Positions 35,217-46,383 of a stretch of DNA of 64,000 nt are shown one piece after another (within the stretch, counting starts at the first letter, position 1; each line of letters opens with the position of its first letter). The notes beneath the pieces are model-generated. The model had not been told where the DNA came from. It ran no database searches and saw only the letters and a program-made list of their open reading frames with translations. A program made the position numbers and the translations under genes. The stretch is taken from assembly GCA_024500155.1 (NCBI GenBank), contig CM044874.1, forward strand, positions 4,343,001 through 4,407,000, in the 5' to 3' direction. Source of the stretch: Chenopodium formosanum (Eukaryota > Streptophyta > Magnoliopsida > Caryophyllales > Amaranthaceae).

Positions 35217-35505
35217 CTACCTCCGTTTTTTTTTTTTTTTTTTATTGACACCGTTTGACTTTTACACTATATATTCACACGCTACACTTTGACTCATTTT
35301 TGTAATTTATAGATACGATAAAATATAGTAATGTGGGATCTTGTTTGAATCGTCTCGATATATATTTTACTCCTAAAATCCTTTTTTTTTTTTTTTTTTT
35401 TTTAATAATTTTACAATGTAGATAAGTAGAGATATTAAGCGTTAAAAATATGTGTTGGCAAGCGTGATAATAAACAAGGTTTTAACTAAAAAAAAACGAA
35501 GGTAG
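35217..35505. mobile_element. Stowaway-type MITE
   Basis: CTACCTCCGTTTTTTT and its inverse AAAAACGAAGGTAG bound it. The interior AAGTTTGACTTTTACACTAT-type segment is shared with 54287-54543 (CGTTTGACTTTTACACTAT). Confidence 0.65.
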
Positions 35506-35510
35506 TAGCT

Positions 35511-35674
35511 TTACTGAACTGAACTGAATTGAATCGAGCTGAACTAATTGGAGCTGAACTGAACTAAACTGAACTGATTAGAGCTGAAATGAATATTTTA
35601 TGAGAGAAGGAAATTAAGAGCTGAACTGAAATGAAATGAAATGAGTTGAAATTAAGCTGAAGTGAACAGACCCG
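35511..35674. mobile_element. Tourist-like element of CTGAA repeats
   Basis: An interior of TGAACTGAACTGAAT units and a right end GAAGTGAACAGACCCG match the family at 53858. The left end seems truncated against the Stowaway. Confidence 0.55.
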
Positions 35675-35738
35675 TAGTATTATTTAGTAGATTAGGTGAT
35701 AGGTATTAAGATCGGAATGATGCTAAAAACCTAAAATC

Positions 35739-36174
35739 TATTTATATTATTATTATTAAAACACAATGGGACAACATGCTACCGCCATGTGTCACAAGTC
35801 TCTCAATATGATTTGCCGCCATATCATTACTATATGTCACCCTATGTGTCATCACTCTAAATCTCGTCATATGTGTAGCTTTTACATTTAATTTTCCCCT
35901 AGAATAATGAAATCTCTAAGTAATTGAACAATAAAATGCAATTTAATTTGTCAGAAATTATTCAAAAATTAATTGTTGTTGATTTCTTGAATGCTAATTT
36001 TCTACATTTACCAGCATACTAATGCATCTCTTTTTCTATTCACATGTTCTTTTTTTTTTCTTTCTATTTTTTAAATCTTATTTTAAAATTAATGTATTTT
36101 TTTCAAAAAATTTTAATTTTAGATTTTTTCTAAATTTTTTATAAACAAAAAATTGAAGGCATCACGAACTAGTT
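35739..36174 (+). mobile_element. Helitron-like element (tentative)
   Basis: Starts TCTATTTATATTATTATT after an A and ends CACGAACTAGT before a T, as Helitron insertions between A and T do. No convincing 3' hairpin, so the call is weak. Confidence 0.3.
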
Positions 36175-36483
36175 TTATATCATTTGTATTTGTAGCTCTA
36201 TGTGTCACTAAAAAAATAATGTTGATGAACTTGTCGAATGAGCTCGTTTATCCTTGACTTGAGTATCACCGACTTATGACCAAAGAATCAGCAATTTCAA
36301 AGTTTGAAGATGTCACCTTCCGAAAAATTATGATCAAAGTTTACTGCATTTGCCAAATTGCACCTCCAACATAATGACACATCCCGCACACCAAGCGTTG
36401 TTCACCAACCTTTGTCCAGAAACTTTCATAGTCTATATGCGTATTATCGTTGGTTTATAGTAAATAAATGCTACAACTACATG
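36175..36483. other. unassigned intergenic sequence
   Basis: No gene or element recognised. Confidence 0.4.
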
Positions 36484-36496
36484 ACTCATCATTACA

Positions 36497-36608
36497 CATG
36501 TTTTATTGGTATTTAGAGAGCCACACGAGCGGGATGAGAATCGATCATAGAATAGATCTGTTAGAACCAAGAAAGTAGCTCTAACCACTCGAGCTAATCC
36601 TCACTTTA
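36497..36608 (-). mobile_element. tRNA-derived SINE
   Basis: ACTCATCATTACA is repeated on both sides (36484-36496, 36609-36621). On the minus strand it reads GATTAGCTCGAGTGGTTAGAG (A box) ... ATCGATTCTCATCCC (B box) ... GTGGCTCTCTAAATA. Same family as 42488-42594 and 43863-43981. Confidence 0.8.
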
Positions 36609-36682
36609 ACTCATCATTACATACGTAGTATGTAAATGAGTAAATTTTTTAAAAGGGCAAGGAGAATTATATATATCCTAAT

Positions 36683-36683
<1 letters not shown>

Positions 36684-36742
<59 letters not shown>
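36684..36742. repeat. (AT)n microsatellite
   Basis: About 28 AT units. Confidence 0.95.
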
Positions 36743-36746
<4 letters not shown>

Positions 36747-36837
36747 GTGATCCAATGCCAATAATTTTCAAATGAGAAGGATGAAGAACAATTGTTGGAT
36801 TAAAGAGCGTAAAAATTATGTTTTTTTTTTTTTATAG

Positions 36838-37005
36838 TTGATCAGTTTACTCCACAATGAGGTTGTGGCCTACAACATTTGCGCACAAGTAGATTGTGGA
36901 GTAGACTTTTTATGTGTATTCTATAAGAAAAATCAGCCAACTCCACAATTAGGTTGTGGCCAACAATGATTGCCCACAGTGCGTTGTGGAGTAGACTTTT
37001 TATGT
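36838..37005. repeat. two tandem units bounded by CTCCACAAT / ATTGTGGAG
   Basis: The units (about 36838-36917 and 36929-37005) each start ACTCCACAATNAGGTTGTGGCC and end TGTGGAGTAGACTTTTTATG (parts: TTGTGGAGTAGA, CTTTTTATG). Each can fold on itself. Confidence 0.7.
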
Positions 37006-37024
37006 TTACATACATTCACTTTTT

Positions 37025-37400
37025 GGTATTTTTCTTTCATCTCTTGGATTCTCTTGTAACCTCCTATTGAAGTGGATGTTTATAGTGATTTAATCACCTT
37101 TTGATGTCTAGATTCATCCTCTGGCTTGAAACTTCATCCTTATAAATTTGGCTTGGTTATCTTCTTATTGGATATACATCGATCATACACAAAAACTAGC
37201 TAAACACATTTGTTCTTTGGGCATAATATAAGTTTATATGACTCCATCTCTTATCCAAAAGTGTCTTTGAGTGAGAGTGGTGTGTAACCTTAGGGAACGT
37301 ACCAGCGATACAATGTGCACCTTGGTTGCGTCGGAATTCGTTTTCAAAGGCAGTGACAAAGTCACGCCACACCATCTTCCTTTTGATCAAACTATTATAT
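37025..37400 (+). mobile_element. LTR-like sequence, copy B
   Basis: Diverged partner of 12245-12700 with the same block order (GTGGATGTTTA, CCAAAAGTGTCTTT, GCACCTTGGTTGCG, GGAATTCGTTTTCAA). The short open frames across it are not conserved between the copies. Confidence 0.4.
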
Positions 37401-37555
37401 TAATCATTCTATTATTCGTGGCCTTTGAAACACTTATTTTACAACAGCAATCTCAACCGTGCAAATCATTAAATCCAATGGATCATACATGCTTAAAAAA
37501 ATTGAAGCACCGGGTAAAATGATGAAAAGCCTGACACTTTAAAATTGATACAAGA

Positions 37556-37892
37556 GTCATAGCTAACAAAACTCACCTATTAAGTCGCCTTATATGTATA
37601 AGGCGACTCGACAGGTTTTCGAGTCACACCTTATTTACAGGTGACTTTGAAAATCTAATTTAAACCACTAAATAAGTCGGGTGATAGAGTCGCATGCATA
37701 TATATGGGGCGATTTGTTATCTTATCAAGTCGCCTCATATATATTAGGCGTCTCGTTAGGTGCTTTATTGATTTTAACCCCGACTTAACAAGTCGCCTAA
37801 TAAGTATGAGCCAACTCGATATGTTTATAAGTCGCACCTTATGTACATGTGACTCTAAAAGTCCAACTTATTAGGGGTTTTTTGTAGTAGTG
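37556..37892. mobile_element. CACTA-type element, right terminus with subterminal repeats
   Basis: The right edge TTTTTTGTAGTAGTG is the inverse of the CACTACTACAAAAAA terminus of En/Spm-like elements. To its left, AAGTCGCCT and AGGCGACT motifs recur at least eight times in both orientations, as subterminal repeats do. A left terminus was not found. Confidence 0.65.
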
Positions 37893-38059
37893 CTGGAATT
37901 ATATTGAACCATGCTGGCCTAGTTAAATCCTTACTATGTATGATTGCAATTCTCAAAATATTTAGTAGAGATGATTGCATCCTTTGATCCTTCAAAAACA
38001 AATTGAAATCATTACAAAAATTATAATTTAGAATGTTATTAATCTATTAATCAATTTAT

Positions 38060-38570
38060 CAATTATAATAAATCAAATTCTAAACCAAAACCATTTAATT
38101 GCCCGAAACCAACATACCCAAATGAAAAAACAAACTGATTACAAACCCATTTTTTAAACCAAAAATCAACTTGAATCGTATTTTAGTAATCCCTAAACCG
38201 AACCGATCCGAATAACGTTAAACTGTATAAGAACCAAACCCATTAATGAATCAAACTTGTTCTAAACCGGATTAAAATAAAATTGAAGCGAAAAAAAAAA
38301 TCGAATCGTTTCTAAAAAAACCATTTAACTTGGGATAAAAACCATTTACACTGAACCATTAATAAACCACAACTCGTCTGCACCAAACTATTTACTACCC
38401 GAACCTTTTACAACCCGAACTGAATTAAAACCGCTCAAGAATAAACCGAAAACAAACCAAACTGATAACAATTCAAATCAAACCGAAACCAATCCGTAAG
38501 GCACATGAAGCGATTTTAGCTTTCAAATCGAACCAAAACCGAACTGTCAACCCATTTTGACAGTACTAAT
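38060..38570. mobile_element. AACCGAA-rich hAT-like remnant
   Basis: Dense AACCGAACC / AAACCAAA sequence ending CCCATTTTGACAGTACTA, whose inverse TAGTACTGTCAAAATGGG is of hAT terminus type. Same style as 27241-28277. Left end lost. Confidence 0.45.
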
Positions 38571-39331
38571 TTTTGTTTAGGAAGGGTGCATCTAAGAATT
38601 TGCCACGATTTGACTCATACAAACTTTGACTTTTACCTATCCTCTTCTACTGTTATCTGTCACGATTATTGGGCTTTCCCCTTATTTTTAACCAAACAAA
38701 GTCACTTGATGATGGGGTCATACACTCATACGCCATAGCTTATGGTCATGGGATGAGCCGTTGAACAATAAAAAATTGAATGCATACGACATCAGTCCAA
38801 ACAATAAAATCAAGATTGTACTTTGATTCTTTGATGTCCCCAACAAACATTTCTTTCCATTTAAAGAAAAAAAAATTATTTCTACATCGTTGTATTCACT
38901 TTTAGTTACAATATACTCGTATATCAGTATATGATTCACATTCTTACACTTCGGCACTTCGCTTTTTTTTTTTTTTTTTTTTTTTTTCTTTTTTTTGACA
39001 CAATATACGTTGGGTAAAATATAACTACATGGGATATTATTTTCAATTTTTATGTAAAATATAGTCATGTGGAATATTATTATTATCTATTTTATTGTAT
39101 TAATGATTAAAATATACTGTAATTATGTGGGATACTATTATCTATTGACATACACAAATTATTATTATTGTTCAAGAGTTCTAGTAGCATTCAAAGGAAG
39201 CTAACTAGCTAAGTAATAAAATGAGTCATCAAGAGGTTGGTGAAAAGATTATTAAAAAAAAATAAATAGAGTCGTAACCAAGTAATTCAAGAGCATAACG
39301 TAACTATGAATAGCAAGTTGATGAACCACAT
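38571..39331. other. AT-rich region upstream of copy 2
   Basis: Long T run at 38965-38988. No gene. Confidence 0.4.
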
Positions 39332-39338
39332 TATAAAA
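39332..39338 (+). promoter_or_regulatory. putative TATA box of dioxygenase copy 2
   Basis: TATAAAA, 156 bp before the original ATG. The promoter may be intact although the gene is not. Confidence 0.45.
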
Positions 39339-39547
39339 GCCAGGCTTCTCGTCTCATTTTCATTACAAACATTTCTACAACATAATACAAGTTGATAATT
39401 ATATCGACCAAATTTCCAATATAGTTTTATTCTACTATACATAACATAAATACATACATTACGTTATTTTTCTTTAATATTCATACATAAAAAATGGCAC
39501 CAGAAGCTAAACATGATCAGCTGAAACCAGTACAAGAATTACTAGAA

Positions 39548-39920
39548 GGAAATTTTGTGAAAAACTACCTATTATAATCTAGAATTTGCGAGAAACTACC
39601 TATTAAAAAAAATGTTGTAATTGACTACCTAAATTTTTTAAAATGTTGTAATTTACTACCTTTACGCCGAATTATGAAGGAGTTTGACCAAAATTCTCCG
39701 GCATTGACTTGGTCACGTGACACTTGTGAAAGAAAAGGGTCATTAAGTGTCACGTGACCAAGTCAACACCGGAGAACTTTGGTCAAACTCTTTCATAATC
39801 CGGCGTAAGGTAGTAAATTACAACATTTTTCGAAAATTAGGTAGTCAATTACAACATTTTTTTAATAGGTAGTTTCTCGCAAATTCTGGAGTATAATAGG
39901 TAGTTTTTCACAAAATTTCC
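39548..39920. mobile_element. Mutator-type MITE in exon 1 of copy 2, 9-bp TSD
   Basis: TTACTAGAA flanks it exactly (39539-39547, 39921-39929). Terminal repeats GGAAATTTTGTGAAAAACTA and inverse are perfect for 22 bp; the arms match over almost the full 373 bp, including GGTCACGTGACACTT. Removing it plus one TSD copy restores the open exon. A relative is at 59685-60115. Confidence 0.95.
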
Positions 39921-40116
39921 TTACTAGAAAGTGGGGTTGTGCCTGAATTGTACCTCCAACAGCTTAAGGATGAGCATCAAGTTGGTGACGGTCCTCTTCC
40001 TTTGATGGATGGTCCGATCATCGACTTTTCGCTCCTTTCATCATTCATGATAGAGTATATAACATATTCCTGGGCCGCAAGGTTCTCGATACACAGAGAC
40101 TTGCAATCTCATCATC

Positions 40117-40428
40117 TGTCGACTTTCCTCAAGCATGGAAAGTATTATCCGGTGGATTTCTTCAAGCATAGAAAACCGCCAAATTCCTTTGTTGGCTTTC
40201 CTCAAGCATGAAAGGCATTATCGGTGGATTTCTTCAAGCATAGAAAGACGCCAAAATCATATGTCGACTTTCCTCAAGCATGGAAAGTGTCATCCGGTAG
40301 GTTTCTTCAGGCTTAGAAAGCTACCAAACTCATCTTTCGGCTTTCCTCAAGCATGGAAAACATTTCAACAAACGTCATCCGGTGGATTCCTTCAAGCATA
40401 GGAAAATACCAAACTCATTTGTCACCGA
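40117..40428. repeat. four tandem ~72-bp repeats
   Basis: Units start CTTTCCTCAAGCATGGAAA and contain TTCTTCAAGCATAG. The last is expanded by about 12 bp. They lie in the 3' interior of the foreign retroelement piece, just before its purine tract. Confidence 0.85.
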
Positions 40429-40621
40429 TACATTGGTGTCAGATAAGCGTTCTATCCCTGTACTCTTTTATTTGTGGAATTAACATTTTTTGCAGGTATC
40501 GGCGTATACAGAGTGATTTAGGATCGCAGAACGTCTTAAATTATTCTCCGTCCCTATCGACTACTTTGACTATCGTTTTCGAAACTGACGTTTCTACAAA
40601 ATCAGTCAAAGTGGGGGCTTC

Positions 40622-41775
40622 TGTAGACACCTAAAAATGTCTCCCCAAAACCAAACCCGATGACGAACAACCTTTCAGCGCCATTATTGGTCGGGTTTAG
40701 TATTTAATCTTTGGAGTGCTTCAATCCATATTTTCATTTCATAAACCAACCCAATTCCTAGCCCATTTCCCCAAACCTTCACTTATTTTCCTCTTTTTGC
40801 GCCTTTAAACCCAAAATAATTCATTTCGTATCCTTTAAAATCATTCATTTCGTGTCCTTTTTATAAAAAGTTTAATCCATTTTATTTTGGTCCTTAATCT
40901 GGGTTCAATGATTTAATAGTTGGATGGGGCTTTAAAAGAGCTTTCCAACGATATATTATAAGCCCAAATCCGAGTTATAACAAATAAGTTATGGCCAAAA
41001 TATTAAGCTAAGCCCAAACCGAACCTAAAACCACCTTACCTACGACCCAATGATCATTTGGAGGGTCCAAATTATTTAATCCCATTCCTAAACCAATTAG
41101 AATTAATTGGAAGCTTCTACAAGTTTCTAAAAGATCTTAATTATCCGTTTTGAAAAGATAAGATTAAAGAGTTTGAAATTGAATAAAACTCCTTTTTTAA
41201 AAAGTCCTAATTTTATCCGAATTGAAAGACGTTCAAAGATAGACAGATATTATTTTCGTGCATCATAGTTTTATCCAAATTTTATATGGTTGGATAGCCC
41301 TTGAAATTATCTTTCCAATAATATATTATAATATCAATTCTGAGCTATAACGGAAAAGATATGAATAAAATGTCAAACTCTATCCAAAACTAACACCGTC
41401 TCACTATTTCGGCTATATCTTTTATTCTACAAAATATTTTAATCTGATTCTAATTGGGTTAGAAAGTAGAATTCAAGAGCTTTCCAACTATATCTTATTC
41501 ATCTTATTCAAATTTCTGGATCAAAAGATATGATAAAAACAAAAACCGCAAAAACTGCTGTCTATCGCAAGAGTTTTATCCGATTCGAATTCTTATCTTA
41601 TTTTGATTCTTCGACCCCTCTTTTTTCTCTATAAATAGAGGTCATATCACCCTTTTTCAATCATCAACAATCTTGATCATAAAATAATTATCTTCTCCCT
41701 TTTTAGCCTAAATACTAGCCATCCAATTTTCTCAAAATACTTTCCCTAATTAAGCACTCCAAGGAAAGGTATAAT
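40622..41775 (+). repeat. LTR of a gypsy-like element nested in the TRIM
   Basis: Starts TGTAGACACCTAAAAATG directly after a purine tract, has a TATA box near 41630 and an AT-rich leader. The true right end is uncertain: it may be near the CA at about 41760. Confidence 0.6.
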
Positions 41776-42487
41776 TGATATATAACATATTCCTGGGCCT
41801 TAACCATCAGCTTAAGCTTTTGGTTGAGTTGGTCCTCTAACATGGTATCGGAGCCAACGTGGCATAGAGGTCACGGGTTCGAATCTCATCCACCCCTCCT
41901 TTAAAGTGGAATTAATTCGCGCCGGGTATGAGAGGGCCTGTGCTGCATCCACATTTCAAGTCCAAAGGGCCTTTTATGTGAGGGGGAGTGATAGAGTATA
42001 TAATATATTTCTGGGCCTCAACCATCAGCTTAAGCTTTTGGTTGAGTTGGTCCTTTAACAATTCAACTCTGAAGAGCTTTCGAAACTTCGATCCGCTCTT
42101 AGCACTTGGGGTTGTTTTTAGGTTTGTTTGCACCCTTAACACAATAACACCCCCTTCCGTCCAATCTCGAGTCTCTTTTTTTTTTTACTTATATAATAGA
42201 ATGATGTTACATACGAAGTCTTTAAGAGTCTACATTTTACGAAGTATGTATCTATTAATCTATGCTATATTGGAGCTTTTTGTTGGAGGAAATTTTCCCT
42301 TTTAAACTCTTTTTTTTTTTTTTTTTCTAGAAGTATTAATTTGCCTAGAAAATTCATTATCAATCAATCAATATCAATCAATACTATATACTAAAAGCCA
42401 CACCAATATTGACACTAAGTTTTTTTTGGAAAAAAAAAAGTATTTTAGAAAAAACAAATCATTTACATATATAATATAAGAAAAGTG

Positions 42488-42594
42488 AGAGTGAGGGATA
42501 GCTCAAGTGGTTAAAGTTTCCCTCCCGATTCCAGGAGATCCTCGGATTGATTCTCATCCCCGCCCTTGTGGCTCTCTAAACATCTATATATATA
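42488..42594 (+). mobile_element. tRNA-derived SINE
   Basis: AAGAAAAGTG is duplicated on both sides. A box TAGCTCAAGTGGTTAAAG, B-box-like GGATTGATTCTC, 3' end GTGGCTCTCTAAACATC. Same family as 36497 and 43863. Confidence 0.75.
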
Positions 42595-42675
42595 AAAGAA
42601 AAGTGTAATAGAAGATTTGATGCATCTTTCAATAAAAAAAATATTATTAACAACTATAAATTTAAGCAAAAATAA

Positions 42676-42830
42676 GGATGTGGAGTTGGCTTGATGGTAG
42701 CACTCCCGTCTCGTAACCTCGAGGTTACGGGATCGATCCTTGCCCCCAGCATATGCTGGAATTTCCCCCGCCCCCCGTTGTACCTGTCCTTGTGGCTCAT
42801 ATGAATCAAAAAAAAAAAAAAAAAAAAAAA
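42676..42830 (+). mobile_element. tRNA-derived SINE, second family
   Basis: TTAAGCAAAAATA is duplicated exactly (42662-42674, 42831-42843). Head GTTGGCTTGATGGTAGCAC (A box) and GGGATCGATCC (B box), body CCTGTCCTTGTGGCTCATAT, poly(A) of about 23. Confidence 0.88.
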
Positions 42831-43862
42831 TTAAGCAAAAATATATTCTTATCATATTTGTGACATGGAGTTTTTTTTATTATTATTTATTTTTTAAAAA
42901 AATTATGTAATAGAACCTATAAACTTCAACAAATAATAAAATGCACATATCAGCTAATGAAACTTTTGTTATTTAGAATTTTAATCATTATACTCAATAC
43001 TTAACTATGTATACTTCAATAAAATTGTCAAGAACATGCTTTATTATTTTTAGTCTGTTTTTTTTTTTTTCCTAACCAAATCTTGTTGTTCCATTCCATT
43101 GATATGAATAACATAGGAAAGTAAATTTTTTTAATAGTATTATTTAAAAAATAGTAATTGAAAATTATCGTGCATGGTACGGGACCTAACCTAATATTTA
43201 TTAATTATTATACGTAGTAAGACTTATTATAATTGACTACTATGTTATATTTCTCTTGAAACTTCTATATTTTTTAATTATCAATTTTTTTAAATTGAGC
43301 ATAACTGGGGAATATAATTATCTAATAAGATAATAAATGAGACAATGAGTATTTGGTGTTATATATGACTTTATAAGACAATGAGTATTTGGTTTTCATA
43401 ATAATTCCCTAATTTCACCGGCCAATAAATACTATATTGATATACAAATTAATGGGCTTTATAGAATATTTATGAAGAAAAAAAAGACATTTGAATTGTT
43501 GAAGGTGGACAATCAAGTTGTAATAACAAACATTAATATTGGATTAGATTTATTATAAAAATTAAAAATAAATAGAAAAATCATTATCGCACTTAATACT
43601 TGATAGTTGATACCAAACAAGCTATTAAGTACGGAGTATAATTTTTGTACAATTTTTTACGTACCTTCATTATTAGTTAGGAATTTTTAAATTGCACCGA
43701 TGGATAAGATGGTATATTATGGATTATAATTTTCTTAACATTAAATTATTTAGACATTATTTAAATATATATATGATACAGTATACATATTTAAGTGAAC
43801 ATATAGTATATAATTATGTAAGTGTATTTATTTATTGAAATGTAGTGAGCTAGCTAGATTTA

Positions 43863-43981
43863 TTTATTTATTTATTTATTTTTGGTGTTTAGAGAGCCAC
43901 TAGGGCGGGGGTGAGAATCGATCTCAGGACCTTCTAGGATCGGGAGGGAAGCTCTAACCACTTGAGCAATCCCTCACTCTC
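43863..43981 (-). mobile_element. tRNA-derived SINE
   Basis: AGCTAGRTTTA flanks it with one mismatch. On the minus strand: GATTGCTCAAGTGGTTAGAG (A box), GATCGATTCTCACCC (B box), GTGGCTCTCTAAACACC, then (AAAT)n tail. Confidence 0.8.
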
Positions 43982-44810
43982 AGCTAGGTTTAAATTAAAC
44001 TGTGAGAACTAAGGTCTTGTGAGAAGACATTCCTAATTTTCTCTATAATTTACTTTTCACCAAAAAAAAAAAAAAAAAAAATGGCTAAAGCATAGAAGAA
44101 TTGAAAAAGTGAAAACCCAACGTGTGGCAATAGAAAGTAATTTAGTATGAACTATGCCAGTAATGCCACTATGAAGGTTGTTGTGTTATTTTTTTAGTGA
44201 CTAATTTAACTTAACATTAATTATGTCACATCATGTATAAAAGCAACATCATATATTAATATATATCGCTACTGTGAGCCTCCAATGTGCATGAGTACGT
44301 CAGTACGTGTGTTGGTGGTCCAATACATTAACATTACACATCCAAATCTATAAAATGTCGTATGTCCTGTTATAGGGAGTAAAATTTAATGGCGTATCTA
44401 GCTACCTCTTGCTTACATTCCTATTATCTTCGTACGCGTAATACTTACGCGTAATACACTTTATAACTCTAAAATTGGTACGGTGGTAAAATGTTTTGTT
44501 ACTTAACAAAATGATCAATAGTATTTTGTTAACTTTATAAATATCTAGGAGATAGCATCTACTGTATATTATGACGATGAGTCTAACCTAGTGCTACTAT
44601 GGTATTCAGCTTGTGAACCATGGTATGACAAGTGAATTGCTAGATGAGATACGAGAGTTAAGCAAGGAATTCTTCAAATTGCCCCTAGAAGAAAAGGAGA
44701 AGTACTCATCAAAAGGCGATAACCTTGAAGGTTATGGCAATGACAACACAATCCGGCAAGGGAATTTCAATTGGAATGACAAACTCCATCTTCAAGTTCA
44801 ACCATACCAT

Positions 44811-44841
44811 CTATTAAAAAAAAAAAGTTCAACCATACCAT
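44811..44841 (+). mobile_element. micro-insertion with poly(A) in exon 2 of copy 2
   Basis: CTATT plus A11 (44811-44826) between two exact copies of GTTCAACCATACCAT (44796-44810, 44827-44841). This is the footprint of target-primed reverse transcription that copied little but the tail. The net gain of 31 bp shifts the reading frame. Confidence 0.8.
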
Positions 44842-45695
44842 AGGCGTCAACTTGAATTTTGGCCAGAAAAATCTCAACAATTTAGGTAACAAAAATAAAT
44901 TGTGGTAGTGTCATTTGATTTTATAACATGTTAATTAAGAGTTTAAACTTAAAATTTTGAATACGTCTTTGTTTATAGGGCAACTTTACACGAATACTCA
45001 AATAAGACTAAGGAAGTATCCAAGACACTCTTCAAAGCCATGTCACGTTCATTGAAGTTGGATGAGAATCGTTTCTTTGAACTATGGGGAGATGACAAAG
45101 AAGACATAATACATGCAAGGTTCAACTTTTATCCTCGATGTCCTAGCGCGAATCAAGTTGTTGGATTGAAAGCACATACCGATGGATCCGCCATTACTGT
45201 CCTTCTGCAAGACAAGGAGATTGAAGGGCTTCAAGTCTTAAAAGATGGACAATGGTTTAGGGTTCCTATCATCCCTGAAGCCATTATCATCCATGTTGGT
45301 GATCAACTGGAGGTACACTTTTATATATGTAACTGGCCGTTTTTCCTTTATTTCCAAATACATCCAACAATTTAACTTTTACGCTTTTTAATACTTTTTT
45401 TAAACACAAATAGAAGATATATATAGATTAAAAGGCTATAGCCTTGATATTTACATTATACATCCCATAATATATACAAGGAAAATTGATGTAGCAGCAA
45501 AATAAGCCTACTAAAAGGGCTAAGAGTAAGGCCAAAACTGATCCCCTATAGAGAACAATATATACATCAGCAATTATCTAAAAGCTAAGTACTTCCATAA
45601 CTGAAATCTAAAGACTGGCAGCATTCATCTGAAGATCCCAAAAGCTAGCAATATCTATATCAACATCCATAAGCAAAGAGAAAGAACCTCTGCCT

Positions 45696-46180
45696 CTAAT
45701 GAGTTGTTGCTTCTACAACATTTGCTTTCTCTGACTCGTACAAATCGGAAACACACTCTATAACCAGATAATGTGTCTTGTAGCCAACAGCCATATCTCG
45801 TCCAAATACAGCAAGACGATGAGCCAATTCATTCCCTTCTCTTGGGATTTGAGTAACCACAACAACCTCAAACTTAGACAGAACAGCAACAACATCACAA
45901 ATAGCTGCGACTAACTCGTGATGAGGATTAGGACCTGCTGTCATTAGCATATCACGAAGGACTTTGGCATCAGTTTCAACAATCACCTTTTTGATCCCCA
46001 AATCCATTGCAATAGATAAGCCATCATTCATAGCATAGAGCTCAGTAAAGAAAGGTGAAATTGCATCATATTTGCATGAGAATCCCACATACCACGAACC
46101 ATCAGACCTTCTAATTACCCCTCCTCCAGAAGAGACAGCAGAATTAAGCCAAGCACCATCCGTATTTATCTTGAAAAATC
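45696..46180 (-). pseudogene. RNase H domain of L1 ORF2
   Basis: Reads KINTDGAW (Asp), SPFFTELYAM (Glu), VIVETDAKVL (Asp), and PREGNELAHRLA; all catalytic acids are present and the domain frame is open, though detached from RT by earlier breaks. Confidence 0.8.
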
Positions 46181-46383
46181 CTTCTCTAGGTGCCTTCCAA
46201 TCAGAATTGGAAGAAATCTACTCCTTACCCTTCCTGCTCTTGCATTCCTGTAACATTGAACTTGAAATTTTATAGTCGAAGAGGAATTTAGTAAATAAAG
46301 AGATCGGACCAATCTGTTTTTTTTCAAAAACCGTATTATTCCTATGCAGCCAGAGGTGCCACAAAGCTGTAACAAAAATCATT

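Larger units (their letters stand above)
40048..42060 (+). mobile_element. composite TRIM/LTR insertion in exon 1 of copy 2
   Basis: ATTCA flanks the whole block (40043-40047, 42061-42065). It opens with a TRIM LTR start (TGATAGAGTATATAACATA, 40048) and closes with a complete 72-bp TRIM LTR (41989-42060, TGATAGAG...TTTAACA). A second LTR (41776-41842), PBS TGGTATCGGAGCC (41843-41855) and purine tract GTGAGGGGGAG precede the last LTR. Between 40077 and 41775 lies foreign retroelement sequence: four ~72-bp tandem repeats, a purine tract GTGGGGGCTT, and an LTR beginning TGTAGACACC at 40622 with a TATA box CTATAAATAG near 41630. Confidence 0.82.
42378..43194 (+). mobile_element. Helitron-like element (tentative), with two SINEs inside
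   Basis: Starts TCAATACTATATACTAAAAG after an A; ends CTAA before a T, with an imperfect hairpin CGTGCATGGTACG about 10 bp from the end. These are Helitron terminal features. No Rep/Hel sequence. Confidence 0.45.
42122..44609. other. intron 1 of copy 2
   Basis: About 2.5 kb, against 227 bp in copy 1. Growth is explained by a Helitron-like element, three SINEs and AT-rich sequence. Nothing further recognised at 43195-43862 and 43982-44609. Confidence 0.7.

Noticed and set aside
40117..40428. CRISPR-like array
   Set aside because: Direct tandem repeats of about 72 bp without unique spacers, in a plant retroelement.
44613..45375. Separate functional dioxygenase at 44.6-45.4 kb
   Set aside because: These are exons 2 and 3 of the broken copy 2; exon 2 is frameshifted and no valid start exists.
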